Source: Chitinophagales bacterium (lineage in GTDB: Bacteria > Bacteroidota > Bacteroidia > Chitinophagales > Chitinophagaceae). From it: a DNA stretch of 54,457 bases. The position numbers were made by a program, and so were the translations under genes. Where the stretch lies: the NCBI GenBank assembly GCA_025353485.1, contig JANXQO010000029.1:1-54457 (forward strand). The letters are read 5' to 3'. A model generated the notes under the pieces. That model was not told the origin of the DNA. It ran no database searches and worked only from the letters and a program-made list of their open reading frames with translations. This document shows, piece by piece, positions 24,317-33,239 of the stretch (position 1 is its first letter; each line of letters begins with the position of its first letter).

Positions 24317-27208
24317 ATGAAGAATTTTACACTGGCGGGAATATTTTTTCTGTTGTTCTCTTTAGCCAATTTAGTTAAAGCACAAACGGTTAAAGGAATA
24401 TTAACTGATGAAAATGACAAAACACCATTAAATGGTGCAACAATAAAACTTATCAACAAGCCTGATTCTTCCATCACCTATACAACCGTTACTAATAAAA
24501 CCGGCACTTTTATTTTTGAAAAAGTAATACCCGGATATTATCGTTTGTCCATTTCATCAGTAGGACTTGGTGCATTTCAAATGATGATAACTGTAAAAGA
24601 TAGTATGGTAACTGACTTGGGAAATATTCCTATTTCAAAATCTACTAAAATATTAAATGAAATTTCAATTATAGGAACTGCCCCACAGGTAAAGCAAAAA
24701 ACAGATACGGTGGAATACTCAGCCAGTCAGTTTAAAGTAAACCCTGATGCCAATGTAGAAGACCTTATAAAAAAGATGCCGGGTGTAACGGTTGATAAAA
24801 GCGGAACGGTAACTGCACAGGGAGAGCAGGTAAGAAAAGTTACCGTTGATGGCAAAGATTTTTTTGGTGATGATGCCACTGTGGCTTTACGAAATTTACC
24901 TGCAGAAATTATTGATAAAATACAGGTTTTTGATAAGCTTAGCGACCAGGCAGCTTTCACTGGCTTTGATGATGGCAGTTCTCAAAAAGCAATTAATGTA
25001 GTAACCAAAGTTAATATGCGTAATGGCCAATTTGGAAGAATGTATGCAGGCTATGGAACTAATGATCGTTATTCAGCAGGTGGTAATGTAAGTTTTTTTA
25101 AAGGTACCCGGCGTATATCACTTGTTGGCATTGCAAACAATATTAATCAGCAAAATTTTTCTTCGCAGGATCTGTTGGGAGTTACAAGCTCAGGTGGAAA
25201 CCGTGGTGGAAATTTTGGCAGCGGTGGACAGGGGGGTAATCGTGGCGGTGGCGTACAGGGAGGAAACCGTGGCGGCGGCGGAAACTTTGGTGGAGGACAA
25301 CAAAATTTTTTAGTTGGTCAACAAAATGGAATTAGCAAAACAAATGCATTTGGTATAAATTATTCTGATCAATGGGGTAAAAACCTTTCTGTAACCGGAA
25401 GTTATTTTTTTAATAATACCAATAATGCAAACAACCAGTTAACAAACCGGCAAACATTTTTTCCTTCTGATTCATCCATTTACTATAAAGAAAACAGTAC
25501 ATCCGGAAGCACCAATTACAACAACAGGTTAAACCTTCGGTTAGAATACAAAATAGATTCAAACAATTCTTTAACCATCAGCCCCAGTTTAAATTTTCAA
25601 AAAAATAACAGCAATAGTATTACGTCTGTGCTACAGGCTTACAGCAGTGACTTTAATATTGCCAACATGATTAACCAATCTGTAAATACATATACTACTG
25701 CAACATCCGGTTATAATTTTAATAATACAGTTTTTTACAGGCATTCTCTAAAGAAAAGAGGAAGAACAATTTCAATAGGAATAAATACAAGCCTTAACCA
25801 TAAACTTGGAGATACTTATTCAAAAAATGATTCAAAATTTTATAAGAATGGAATTGCAAAAGATTCATTATCCGACCAGTTTATTGATAACCTAACCAAT
25901 GGATATACACTTTCTGCAAACCTTTCGTACACGGAGCCTGTTGGCAAAAAGGGGCAATTGCAAATAAATTATAACCCATCTTTTACTAAAAATAAAGCTG
26001 ATCAGCAAACCTATCAATATGATGCAGTGGTTAAAAATTATTCAATATTTGATACCCGGCTTTCTAATAAATTCGATAACACATACAAAACTCAAAACGG
26101 TGGATTAACATATCGCATTGGAGACAGAGATAATCAATTTTCTGTAGGGGCAAGCATACAAAATTCCAATCTGCAAAGCGACCAGCTTTTTCCAAAAACA
26201 ATCTCAGTAAATAAAACATTTACAAATATTTTGCCCAATCTTCAGTTACGGCGAAAGCTTTCGGCTAAGAGCAGCATTAATGTATTTTTAAGAACATCAG
26301 TAAATGCACCTTCGGTTACACAATTACAAAATGTAGAGAACACTACCAATTCATTGCAGTATAGCACTGGTAATCCTGATCTAAAACAACAATATACAAG
26401 CTCCCTTGTAACACGTTTTACTTATACCAATACTTTAAAAGGAAAAAGTTTCTTTGCCAATATTTTTGTTCAGCAGGTAAATAATTATATTGCTAATGCA
26501 ACCTATTTTAATAGCAGAAAAGATTCTGTTTTAGCATCAGGAACAAAATTGCCACAAGGTGTTCTGCTAACCAAACCCATAAATTTAAGCGGCTATTGGA
26601 ATGTGCGTTCATTCCTTACTTATGGCGCACCTGTAAAATTTATTAAATCAAATATTAATCTTAATGTCGGCGTCAGCTACAATAAATTACCGGGTTCCTC
26701 AAATTATACAAAACTCATTATAGATAATTATACTTACACTGGAGGTGTTGTGTTATCAAGTAATATAAGCCAGTATATTGATTTTAATTTATCGTATAAT
26801 ACAAGCTATAATGTAATTGTTCAACAGGCAAATAATAATTACAACACCCAATCAATAGGAATACAGTTTAATCTTTTATCAAAAAGCGGCTGGTTTTTTC
26901 AGAATGATTTAAATAACCAAACATACAATTATACAAGCAGCTCTATACCCGATCAAAATTTTTGGCTATGGAATATGGGCGCAGGCAAAAAATTTCTTAA
27001 AGATCAAAAAGGTGAATTAAAGCTTTCTGTTTTCGATCTTTTAAAACAAAATAAAAGTATAAGCCGTACGGTTGCAGAAAACTATATTGAAGATGTTCAA
27101 AGCCAGGTGTTACAACAATATTTTATGCTAACTTTCACTTATAAATTAAAGAATTTTGGAACAGCCGCCGCCAGAAGTTTCAATAACAGAAACCGTGACA
27201 GGGAGTAA
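24317..27208 (+). CDS. TonB-type outer-membrane receptor with carboxypeptidase-regulatory domain
   Basis: A protein of 963 residues with a signal peptide (1-22, ending VKAQ). Residues 24-110 form a CarboxypepD_reg-like beta-sandwich (GATIKLINKPDSS, GYYRLSISSVGLG). The plug follows (VEDLIKKMPGVTVDKSGTV, KVTVDGKDFFGDD at about 175). Then comes a long beta-barrel of the OMP_b-brl_3 type. A glycine/asparagine-rich insert lies at about 293-332 (GGNRGG, GGGGNFGGGQQNF). Its ligand is unknown. An ECF sigma gene starts 24 bp downstream. Confidence 0.9.
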   Translation: MKNFTLAGIFFLLFSLANLVKAQTVKGILTDENDKTPLNGATIKLINKPDSSITYTTVTNKTGTFIFEKVIPGYYRLSISSVGLGAFQMMITVKDSMVTDLGNIPISKSTKILNEISIIGTAPQVKQKTDTVEYSASQFKVNPDANVEDLIKKMPGVTVDKSGTVTAQGEQVRKVTVDGKDFFGDDATVALRNLPAEIIDKIQVFDKLSDQAAFTGFDDGSSQKAINVVTKVNMRNGQFGRMYAGYGTNDRYSAGGNVSFFKGTRRISLVGIANNINQQNFSSQDLLGVTSSGGNRGGNFGSGGQGGNRGGGVQGGNRGGGGNFGGGQQNFLVGQQNGISKTNAFGINYSDQWGKNLSVTGSYFFNNTNNANNQLTNRQTFFPSDSSIYYKENSTSGSTNYNNRLNLRLEYKIDSNNSLTISPSLNFQKNNSNSITSVLQAYSSDFNIANMINQSVNTYTTATSGYNFNNTVFYRHSLKKRGRTISIGINTSLNHKLGDTYSKNDSKFYKNGIAKDSLSDQFIDNLTNGYTLSANLSYTEPVGKKGQLQINYNPSFTKNKADQQTYQYDAVVKNYSIFDTRLSNKFDNTYKTQNGGLTYRIGDRDNQFSVGASIQNSNLQSDQLFPKTISVNKTFTNILPNLQLRRKLSAKSSINVFLRTSVNAPSVTQLQNVENTTNSLQYSTGNPDLKQQYTSSLVTRFTYTNTLKGKSFFANIFVQQVNNYIANATYFNSRKDSVLASGTKLPQGVLLTKPINLSGYWNVRSFLTYGAPVKFIKSNINLNVGVSYNKLPGSSNYTKLIIDNYTYTGGVVLSSNISQYIDFNLSYNTSYNVIVQQANNNYNTQSIGIQFNLLSKSGWFFQNDLNNQTYNYTSSSIPDQNFWLWNMGAGKKFLKDQKGELKLSVFDLLKQNKSISRTVAENYIEDVQSQVLQQYFMLTFTYKLKNFGTAAARSFNNRNRDRE

Positions 27209-27232
27209 ATGCGTGGTTTTAAATAATAGCAC

Positions 27233-27805
27233 TTGACCGAATGGGAAATAATTGAGCAGCTAAGGTTAAAGAATAACGAAGCTTTTAAAACTGTTGTTGA
27301 TACCTGGCAGGATATGGTATACAACACCGTTTTAAGCATTGTTCAAAATGCAGAAGATGCAGAAGATGTATCTCAGGAAGTATTTATTCAGGTTTACGAA
27401 TCAGTTAAAAATTTTAAAGGTGATTCAAAATTTTCTACATGGATTTACCGCATTGCAGTTTCTAAATCCCTGGATCATTTAAGAAAAAAGAAAAGAAAAA
27501 AGCGTTTTGCATTTATACAAAGCCTCTTTGGTAAAGATGAAGAACTAATTCATGATCCTCCGGATTTTTTTCATCCCGGGGTTGCTTTGGAGAATAAAGA
27601 AAATGCTGCTGTATTATTTAAAGCAATAACTGCTTTATCACAAAATCAAAACATTGCATTTATATTAAACAAAGTGGAAGGATTAACCTATCAGCAAATA
27701 AGTGAGGTAATGAAAATAAGTGAAGCAGCTGTTGATTCGTTACTACACAGGGCTAAAAAAAATCTTAGAGAAAATTTAGAAAACTATTATCAATATCATA
27801 AATAA
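27233..27805 (+). CDS. ECF-type RNA polymerase sigma factor
   Basis: A 190-residue sigma-70 family factor. Region 2 includes AEDAEDVSQEVFIQVYESV and KFSTWIYRIAVSKSLDHLR; region 4 is a helix-turn-helix near 149-176 (LTYQQISEVMKISEAAVDSLL). It directs RNA polymerase to a small promoter set. The start is TTG, the only plausible in-frame start. It precedes two small membrane proteins in the same operon. Confidence 0.92.
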   Translation: MTEWEIIEQLRLKNNEAFKTVVDTWQDMVYNTVLSIVQNAEDAEDVSQEVFIQVYESVKNFKGDSKFSTWIYRIAVSKSLDHLRKKKRKKRFAFIQSLFGKDEELIHDPPDFFHPGVALENKENAAVLFKAITALSQNQNIAFILNKVEGLTYQQISEVMKISEAAVDSLLHRAKKNLRENLENYYQYHK

Positions 27806-27863
27806 GTAAACAAAGGTTTTTAATTGATTTACCGTCTAATAAATACAATTGCAAAATTTATCT

Positions 27864-28172
27864 ATGCAAAATAAAATAGAAAACACTTTAAGCAGCCTTG
27901 ACAAAATACAGCCGGCAAGGACACAGCCATTTTTTTATACAAGGCTTATGGCAAGGTTAAATAATTCACAGCAAAAAAGCTGGGAAAGATTTAGCGCTTT
28001 TATTACAAAGCCCTCAATTGCTTTTTCCGGCATACTCCTTATCATTATAATGAATATAATGGCTGCCTATTTAAATACACCGGCTATTTCTGAACAATCA
28101 GAAGCTGTGATAACTGATGAATATACGCAGGTAGCAACAAATTTTTATGATTTTGAAAATGTAAAACCATAA
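27864..28172 (+). CDS. Small single-pass membrane protein, possible anti-sigma factor
   Basis: A protein of 102 residues from ATG 27864 (the frame opens at TTG 27849). The N-terminal 45 residues are soluble (TQPFFYTRLMARLNN), one membrane helix lies at about 52-72, and the acidic tail is outside. The position directly after an ECF sigma gene and the cytoplasmic-N/periplasmic-C layout fit an anti-sigma factor. There is no clear zinc-binding ZAS motif, so this stays inference. It overlaps the next gene by one base (TAATG). Confidence 0.7.
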   Translation: MQNKIENTLSSLDKIQPARTQPFFYTRLMARLNNSQQKSWERFSAFITKPSIAFSGILLIIIMNIMAAYLNTPAISEQSEAVITDEYTQVATNFYDFENVKP

Positions 28173-28675
28173 TGTTCACAAATACAAAAAACAGGGCGCT
28201 GGTTTCAATAATTATATTTTTATTAATATCCAATATTGCTATACTTATATTTTTTTTATGCTATAGTAATGGTAGAAAAAACGCTCATGGAAGGGAAGAC
28301 AGAAACGCAGTTTCAGTTTTCTTACAAAAAGAAATAGGATTTAATAAACAACAAATGGATGAATATCAAAAATTAAGAGCAACAAATATGCAAAGTATAA
28401 AGCCTTTATTTAATGATATCCGGTTTGCAAAAGAAAATTTTTATAATTTATTATATGTAAATAATCTTACAGACTCATCTGTAAATAAAGCAGCGGATGT
28501 AATTGGCGAAAAGCAAATGGCATTGGATATGCATATGTTTAGTCATTTTAAAAGTGTAAGAAATTTATGTACTCCGGAGGAATTGCCAAAATTTGATTCA
28601 TTATTTAAAAAAGTGGTAGAAAAAATGACCGGTGGAAGATTTACAAAGAGCGGAAAAATAAACGACATTAAATAA
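28172..28675 (+). CDS. Spy/CpxP-like periplasmic sensor protein
   Basis: A 167-residue protein with an N-terminal membrane segment (9-31) and a helical domain outside. QKEIGFNKQQMDEYQKLRATNMQ recalls the LTxxQ motifs of Spy/CpxP and heavy-metal resistance sensors. The domain keeps to four helices (NLYxxNLTDSSVNKAADV, MALDMHMFSHFKSVRNLC). In operons of this type such proteins sense envelope stress or metal and act through the sigma/anti-sigma pair. It is coupled to the upstream gene by a one-base overlap. Confidence 0.78.
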   Translation: MFTNTKNRALVSIIIFLLISNIAILIFFLCYSNGRKNAHGREDRNAVSVFLQKEIGFNKQQMDEYQKLRATNMQSIKPLFNDIRFAKENFYNLLYVNNLTDSSVNKAADVIGEKQMALDMHMFSHFKSVRNLCTPEELPKFDSLFKKVVEKMTGGRFTKSGKINDIK

Positions 28676-28772
28676 ATGCTGAATGCAGGTTTTATAAAGT
28701 GCCTGCCTGAGCCTGAATTATAAATTAAAAATTTTAGAACGGCGTTAGTACCTTTATTTTTTTCAACTGCAC

Positions 28773-29897
28773 ATGACTATTGTAGAAGTAACTGATAAAA
28801 ACAGGATTAAAAAATTTCTTGCGCTTCCGCGAAAGCTATATAAAAATGATCCCAATTTTATTTCTCCGCTTGATAAGGATTTAGAAGCTGTATTCGATCC
28901 GGCTCTTAATAATTTTCATTCCCACGGAATTATTAAACGCTGGATAGCAATAGATAATTCCGGTGAAACTGTTGGCCGCATTGCAGCTTTTATCAATAAT
29001 CAAAAAAATAAAAACCCTGATTTTATAATTGGCGGCATTGGTTTTTTTGAAAGCATTAATGAGGAGGCAACTGCGTTTCTTTTGTTAGATACTGCAAAGC
29101 AATGGCTTCAGCAAAACAATGCAAAAGCTATGGATGGGCCCATAAACTTTGGAGAAAATGATAAGTACTGGGGCATGCTGGTAGAAGGTTTTGTTCCGCC
29201 AAGTATGGGGATGAATTATAACCCTTCTTATTATCAAACTTTATTTGAAAAGTATGGATTTGAAAAACAATACGATCAGTTTACCAACGTCATCCAGGTT
29301 TCAAAACCTTTCCCCGAGCGGTTTTCAAAGATAGCAGATTGGATAGCCAATAAACCGGAATATAAATTTGTACATTTTGAGAATAAGAATTTTAAAAAAT
29401 TTGCAAAAGATTTTAGAGAAATTTATAATGATGCATGGAGTGAGTTTGAAGATTTTACTCCCATAGAATTTGATACATTGAAAGAGTCCTTTCGGGAAAT
29501 GAAACCAATCGTAGATGAAAAAATAATATGGTTCGCCTACTCTCATGATGAACCAATTGCTTTTATTCTTGCATTGCCTGATATAAATGTTTTACTAAAA
29601 TCATTCAACGGCAAATTGAATTTGTGGAATAAGGTCAGGTTTTTTTTGAAAATGAAAACTACAACCATTGACCGCATTCGGTTTATTGTTATGGGATGCA
29701 AAACAAAATTTCAAAACAAAGGAATAGAAAGCGGACTGATAAAGAAATTACAGATTGAAGTGTTACCCAGGAATACAATTAAAGAAGCCGAGCTGGCATG
29801 GGTAGGAGATTGGAATACTAAAATGATTGCTATACATGAAGCAACAGGGGCAACCAGGGAAAAAGTTCATCGCACTTATCGTTATATATTTGTGTGA
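28773..29897 (+). CDS. GNAT-like acyltransferase, YghO type
   Basis: A 374-residue cytoplasmic protein. It begins TIVEVTDKNRIKKFLALPRKLYKNDPNFISPL, the usual start of the YghO-like N-acyltransferase family, and has AMDGPINFGENDKYWGMLVEGF and a C-terminal acetyltransferase lobe (FQNKGIESGLIKKLQIE, LAWVGDWNTKMIAIHEATGA). The acceptor is unknown. The gene stands alone, with a TACCTTTA-type promoter box just upstream. Confidence 0.85.
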   Translation: MTIVEVTDKNRIKKFLALPRKLYKNDPNFISPLDKDLEAVFDPALNNFHSHGIIKRWIAIDNSGETVGRIAAFINNQKNKNPDFIIGGIGFFESINEEATAFLLLDTAKQWLQQNNAKAMDGPINFGENDKYWGMLVEGFVPPSMGMNYNPSYYQTLFEKYGFEKQYDQFTNVIQVSKPFPERFSKIADWIANKPEYKFVHFENKNFKKFAKDFREIYNDAWSEFEDFTPIEFDTLKESFREMKPIVDEKIIWFAYSHDEPIAFILALPDINVLLKSFNGKLNLWNKVRFFLKMKTTTIDRIRFIVMGCKTKFQNKGIESGLIKKLQIEVLPRNTIKEAELAWVGDWNTKMIAIHEATGATREKVHRTYRYIFV

Positions 29898-29902
29898 ACC
29901 CC

Positions 29903-30057
29903 GATTTATAAGATTTAAAGATTATAAGGAAAAGACTTTATCTGAATCTATCTTCATTCTCCTTACTAAATAATTATCTTGCAATTCTTATTAAAATTAT
30001 TTAGCAAAAAAACTTGTAGTGAAACTTAAATCCTATAACCTTTTAATCTTATAAATC
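29903..30057. repeat. AT-rich inverted-repeat element
   Basis: GATTTATAAGATT at 29903-29915 begins a 27-base arm that pairs with the 26-base arm 30032-30057 (about 23 positions, one gap). A second nested pair, CTAAATAATT (29966-29975) and AATTATTTAG (29995-30004), is perfect. There is no coding content. It fills the gap between the acyltransferase and the FAH gene. Confidence 0.7.
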
Positions 30058-30062
30058 ATAGT

Positions 30063-31073
30063 ATGAAATTAGTTTCTTATCATAAAGACGGGCAGGATCA
30101 ATTGGCAATTTTAGTAGATGGCTTATTATATGATACTGACCTGATGCACCCTGACCTGCCGGTTAGCATGTCAATGTTTCTTAATTATTGGGAAGATGTG
30201 TTGCCTGTTGCTTTAGGGATAAACAGGATACTTATAGACGGAAAAGTTTCACGTCAACAGGGTATACCATATGAAGATGTTCAGGTCTTAGCGCCTGTTC
30301 CACATCCTGTAAGTTGCAGAGATGCGTATGCTTTTAGGCAACATGTTGCTTCGGCAAGACGTAATCGCAAAGTTGATATGATCCCTGAATTTGACCAATA
30401 TCCCATTTTTTATTTTACCAACCATAACAGTATTAAAGGGCCCGGAGAAGTTGTTTGTATGCCTGATCATTTTGAAAAGCTTGATTTTGAATTGGAGGCT
30501 GCCATTGTTATTTGTAAGCCCGGTAAAAATATAAAAGCTGAAGAAGCTGACGAATACATTGGTGGCTATATGGTGATGAATGATCTTAGTGCACGAAAAT
30601 TACAAATGGAAGAAATGTTATTAAATCTTGGGCCTGCTAAAGGGAAAGATTTTGCCACAACTACAGGCCCCATGCTGGTTACACCGGATGAGTTAGAAGA
30701 ATTTAAAGTTGACTGCAAACCGGGACATACCGGCAATGCATATAATTTATCAATGAAATGTTGGGTTAATGATGTGCTGGTAAGCGAAGGAAATTTAGCT
30801 GATATGGATTGGACATTTGCAGAAATTATTGAAAGAGCTTCTTATGGTGTACAATTATTTCCCGGGGATATTATCGGCAGCGGCACAGTAGGTACCGGAT
30901 GTTTTTTAGAATTGAATGGTACAGGAAAACTGAACGATCCTGAATACAAAGAACAATGGCTGAAAGAAGGAGATGTGGTGGAAATGGAAATTGAAAATTT
31001 AGGGAAACTCAGCAATACAATTGTAAAAGATGAAAGTGATTTTTCTATTTTAGCATTGAAGAAAAATGTTTAA
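30063..31073 (+). CDS. Fumarylacetoacetate hydrolase family protein
   Basis: A 336-residue FAH-fold enzyme. Metal-binding acidic residues sit in DFELEAAIVI and GYMVMNDLSAR, and the later GDIIGSGTVGTGC segment is a family hallmark. The family cleaves or hydrates 1,3-diketones, including catechol-pathway and acylpyruvate substrates. No other aromatic-degradation gene is in the window, so the substrate is unclear. The gene starts directly after an inverted-repeat element. Confidence 0.92.
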   Translation: MKLVSYHKDGQDQLAILVDGLLYDTDLMHPDLPVSMSMFLNYWEDVLPVALGINRILIDGKVSRQQGIPYEDVQVLAPVPHPVSCRDAYAFRQHVASARRNRKVDMIPEFDQYPIFYFTNHNSIKGPGEVVCMPDHFEKLDFELEAAIVICKPGKNIKAEEADEYIGGYMVMNDLSARKLQMEEMLLNLGPAKGKDFATTTGPMLVTPDELEEFKVDCKPGHTGNAYNLSMKCWVNDVLVSEGNLADMDWTFAEIIERASYGVQLFPGDIIGSGTVGTGCFLELNGTGKLNDPEYKEQWLKEGDVVEMEIENLGKLSNTIVKDESDFSILALKKNV

Positions 31074-31076
31074 TCT

Positions 31077-31176
31077 CCACCGCAGAGAACAGGAGAAGCA
31101 GAGTTTTCGCAGAGAAAAATTAAATCAATTGAATAACTCTGCGTAAACTCCTTTAACTCTTTTCTCTGCGGTAAAA
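31077..31176. repeat. GCAGAG-type hairpin repeat, left copy
   Basis: The outer arms ACCGCAGAGAA (31079-31089) and TTCTCTGCGGT (31162-31172) pair perfectly. The inner arms GCAGAGTT (31098-31105) and AACTCTGC (31135-31142) also pair. Its first 40 bases are identical to those of the right copy at 31635. Confidence 0.88.
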
Positions 31177-31201
31177 CTACACATAGATAAAATTTAATCT
31201 A

Positions 31202-31588
31202 ATGACAAAAGAAAGATTAAATGAATTAGGAGGAATTATTTTGGATGCTGCAATAACAGTTCATAAGGAACTTGGTCCGGGTTTATTAGAATCTGCATAT
31301 CGATTAGCTTTAAAAAGAGAATTAGAATTAAGAAATTTATATGTCAGAATGCATGTACCTGTAGATTTAATTTATAAAGAACTTGATTTGGGCAAATGCT
31401 ATGAAATAGATTTGTTAGTAGAAGAAGAGATAATTATTGAAACCAAATCATGCGACGGTATAACTCCGATATTTATAGCACAAGTAATTACTTACCTCAA
31501 ACTATATAATAAAGCTCTAGGGTATCTTATTAATTTTAATGTCCCTCTTTTAAAAGACGGATTTAAAAGGATTGTTTATAATTTATAA
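31202..31588 (+). CDS. GxxExxY family protein (PD-(D/E)xK-like)
   Basis: A 128-residue protein. The family-naming motif is G27LLE30SAY33. The later segment YEIDLLVEEEIIIETKS, with D70 and E80-x-K82, has the spacing of a PD-(D/E)xK nuclease core, so a nucleic-acid role is inferred by fold. No experimental function is known to me. The gene is framed by long hairpin repeats in direct orientation on both sides, and a decayed half copy (31590-31629) directly follows its stop. The association suggests a mobile or repeat-linked cassette. Confidence 0.9.
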   Translation: MTKERLNELGGIILDAAITVHKELGPGLLESAYRLALKRELELRNLYVRMHVPVDLIYKELDLGKCYEIDLLVEEEIIIETKSCDGITPIFIAQVITYLKLYNKALGYLINFNVPLLKDGFKRIVYNL

Positions 31589-31589
31589 T

Positions 31590-31735
31590 TTCTCTTGGCA
31601 AACTCTATTACTCTTCCCTTCGTGGTAAACAATACCACCGCAGAGAACAGGAGAAGCAGAGTTTTCGCAGAGAAGAAACTTAATTCAATAACAAGACTCT
31701 GCGCAAACTCTATTAACTCACGTTCTCTGCGGTAA
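31590..31735. repeat. Right-hand GCAGAG hairpin repeat, with a half copy
   Basis: 31635-31735 is a full copy, with arms ACCGCAGAGAA (31637-31647) and TTCTCTGCGGT (31723-31733). 31590-31629 resembles only its 3' arm (GCAAACTCTATTA, then TTCGTGGTAAA), so it is a decayed half. The full copy ends 9 bases before the next gene's start. Confidence 0.82.
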
Positions 31736-31744
31736 AAGAAAAAA

Positions 31745-32632
31745 ATGTTTAAAACAATAACTCTAAAAGATATCAAACCCGCCGAGGTTCAGAATTATCT
31801 TCAGCATGCCATCGGGCCCCGGCCTATATGTTTTGCAAGCACGATTGATAAAAAAGGAAATGTAAATCTTAGCCCTTTTAGTTTTTTTAATTTGTTCAGC
31901 ACCAATCCTGCAGTTATAGTTTTTTCACCATCACGCAGAGGAAGAGACAATACAACCAAACATACATTACAGAATATTTTAGAAGTTCCGGAAGTGGCAG
32001 TAAATATTGTATCCTATCATATGTTACAACAGGTAAGTTTAAGTAGCTGCGAATTTCCCAAAGACGTTGATGAATTTATAAAAGCAGGATTTACCAAAGA
32101 GCCTTCACAATTAATTAAACCACCAAGAGTAAAAGAAAGCCCTGTACAATTAGAATGCAAAGTGCTTGAAGTAAAACCTTTGGGAACAGAAGGCGGCGCA
32201 GGAAATATAGTGATCGCAGAAGTATTGATGATGCACATCAATGAAAATGTTCTTAATGAAAATGGAAATATTGATCAAAAAAAATTAGACCTGGCAGCAA
32301 GGCTTGGTGGTAATTGGTATACAAGAGCAAATGCTTCTACTATTTTTGAAGTGGAGAAACCAAACACGCTTTTGGGTATTGGTGTGGATGCTTTGCCGGA
32401 AAATATTCGCAACAGTAAAATTCTTACCGGAAATAATTTAGGCCAGCTGGCTAATGTTTATGAAACACCTTTTGTTGATCCTGCATTTGAAGATGATAAA
32501 TTGAAAAATATATTCCTATATTACTCCACCGATCCTGAAGAAATGGAAAAGGAATTACACTTATTTGCAAAAGAGTTACTTGATGATGGAAAAGTAAAGG
32601 AAGCCTGGCAGGTGTTGTTGGCATTGAATTAA
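31745..32632 (+). CDS. Flavin reductase-like FMN-binding protein
   Basis: A 295-residue protein. The FMN-binding split-barrel domain is typified by IGPRPICFASTIDKKGNVNLSPFSFFNLFS near 27-56, then SPSRRGRDNTTKHTLQNI and VNIVSYHMLQQVSLSS. The family gives flavin reductase or FMN-dependent monooxygenase partners. The start lies 9 bases beyond the GCAGAG hairpin. The physiological partner is unknown. Confidence 0.92.
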   Translation: MFKTITLKDIKPAEVQNYLQHAIGPRPICFASTIDKKGNVNLSPFSFFNLFSTNPAVIVFSPSRRGRDNTTKHTLQNILEVPEVAVNIVSYHMLQQVSLSSCEFPKDVDEFIKAGFTKEPSQLIKPPRVKESPVQLECKVLEVKPLGTEGGAGNIVIAEVLMMHINENVLNENGNIDQKKLDLAARLGGNWYTRANASTIFEVEKPNTLLGIGVDALPENIRNSKILTGNNLGQLANVYETPFVDPAFEDDKLKNIFLYYSTDPEEMEKELHLFAKELLDDGKVKEAWQVLLALN

Positions 32633-32659
32633 GGTCAAAAAAGAATTATCTTTACGACA

Positions 32660-33205
32660 ATGAGTTCTGCAATAAAAATATTACCACATTATACTTACGA
32701 AGAATATTGCCTTTGGGAAGGCAGATGGGAACTGATTGACGGCATTCCTTATGCAATGAGCCCTGCACCAATTCCGCAACATCAATTGGTAACAGCTAAC
32801 TTAATTTATGAATTAAAAGATGCAATAAAAAAAAATAAATGCAAACATTGCAAAGTCTATGATTTTATTGATGTAAAAGTTTCTGAAGATACAATTCTGC
32901 AGCCTGATCTATCTATAGTTTGCAAACCTATCACTAAAAATTTTTTAGATTTTCCTGCAGCCCTTGTTGTGGAAATTTTATCTCCAGTTACCGCATTTAA
33001 AGATCGTCATGTAAAATTTTCTTTGTATGAAAAAATGGGGATTAAATATTTTCTCCTGATTGATATTGATAAAAGATCTATAGAAATTAATACGCTTCAA
33101 AGTAGCCAATACCAACTTACTACTTACACAGGTAGCCAGGCCTTTCAATTTATAGTAGAAGAGGATTGTAAAATAGAGGTTGAATTAAATAACATCTGGG
33201 AATAG
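32660..33205 (+). CDS. Uma2 family putative endonuclease
   Basis: A 181-residue protein of the DUF820/Uma2 group. It opens with YTYEEYCLWEGRWELIDGIPYAMSP. The PD-(D/E)xK-like core follows: QPDLSIVCKP, ALVVEILSP and YEKMGIKYFLLIDIDKRSIEI. Nuclease activity is predicted by fold; the biological target is unknown. Uma2 genes are usually multicopy in genomes that carry them. It starts 28 bp after the flavin reductase gene. Confidence 0.9.
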   Translation: MSSAIKILPHYTYEEYCLWEGRWELIDGIPYAMSPAPIPQHQLVTANLIYELKDAIKKNKCKHCKVYDFIDVKVSEDTILQPDLSIVCKPITKNFLDFPAALVVEILSPVTAFKDRHVKFSLYEKMGIKYFLLIDIDKRSIEINTLQSSQYQLTTYTGSQAFQFIVEEDCKIEVELNNIWE

Positions 33206-33239
33206 AATACTACTGTTTTTTTCTGCATAAATTTCTTCA

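Noticed and set aside
25122-25313. Alternative plus-strand frame over the glycine-rich receptor segment
   Set aside because: It is a shifted reading of the GGN repeats in the TonB-type receptor.
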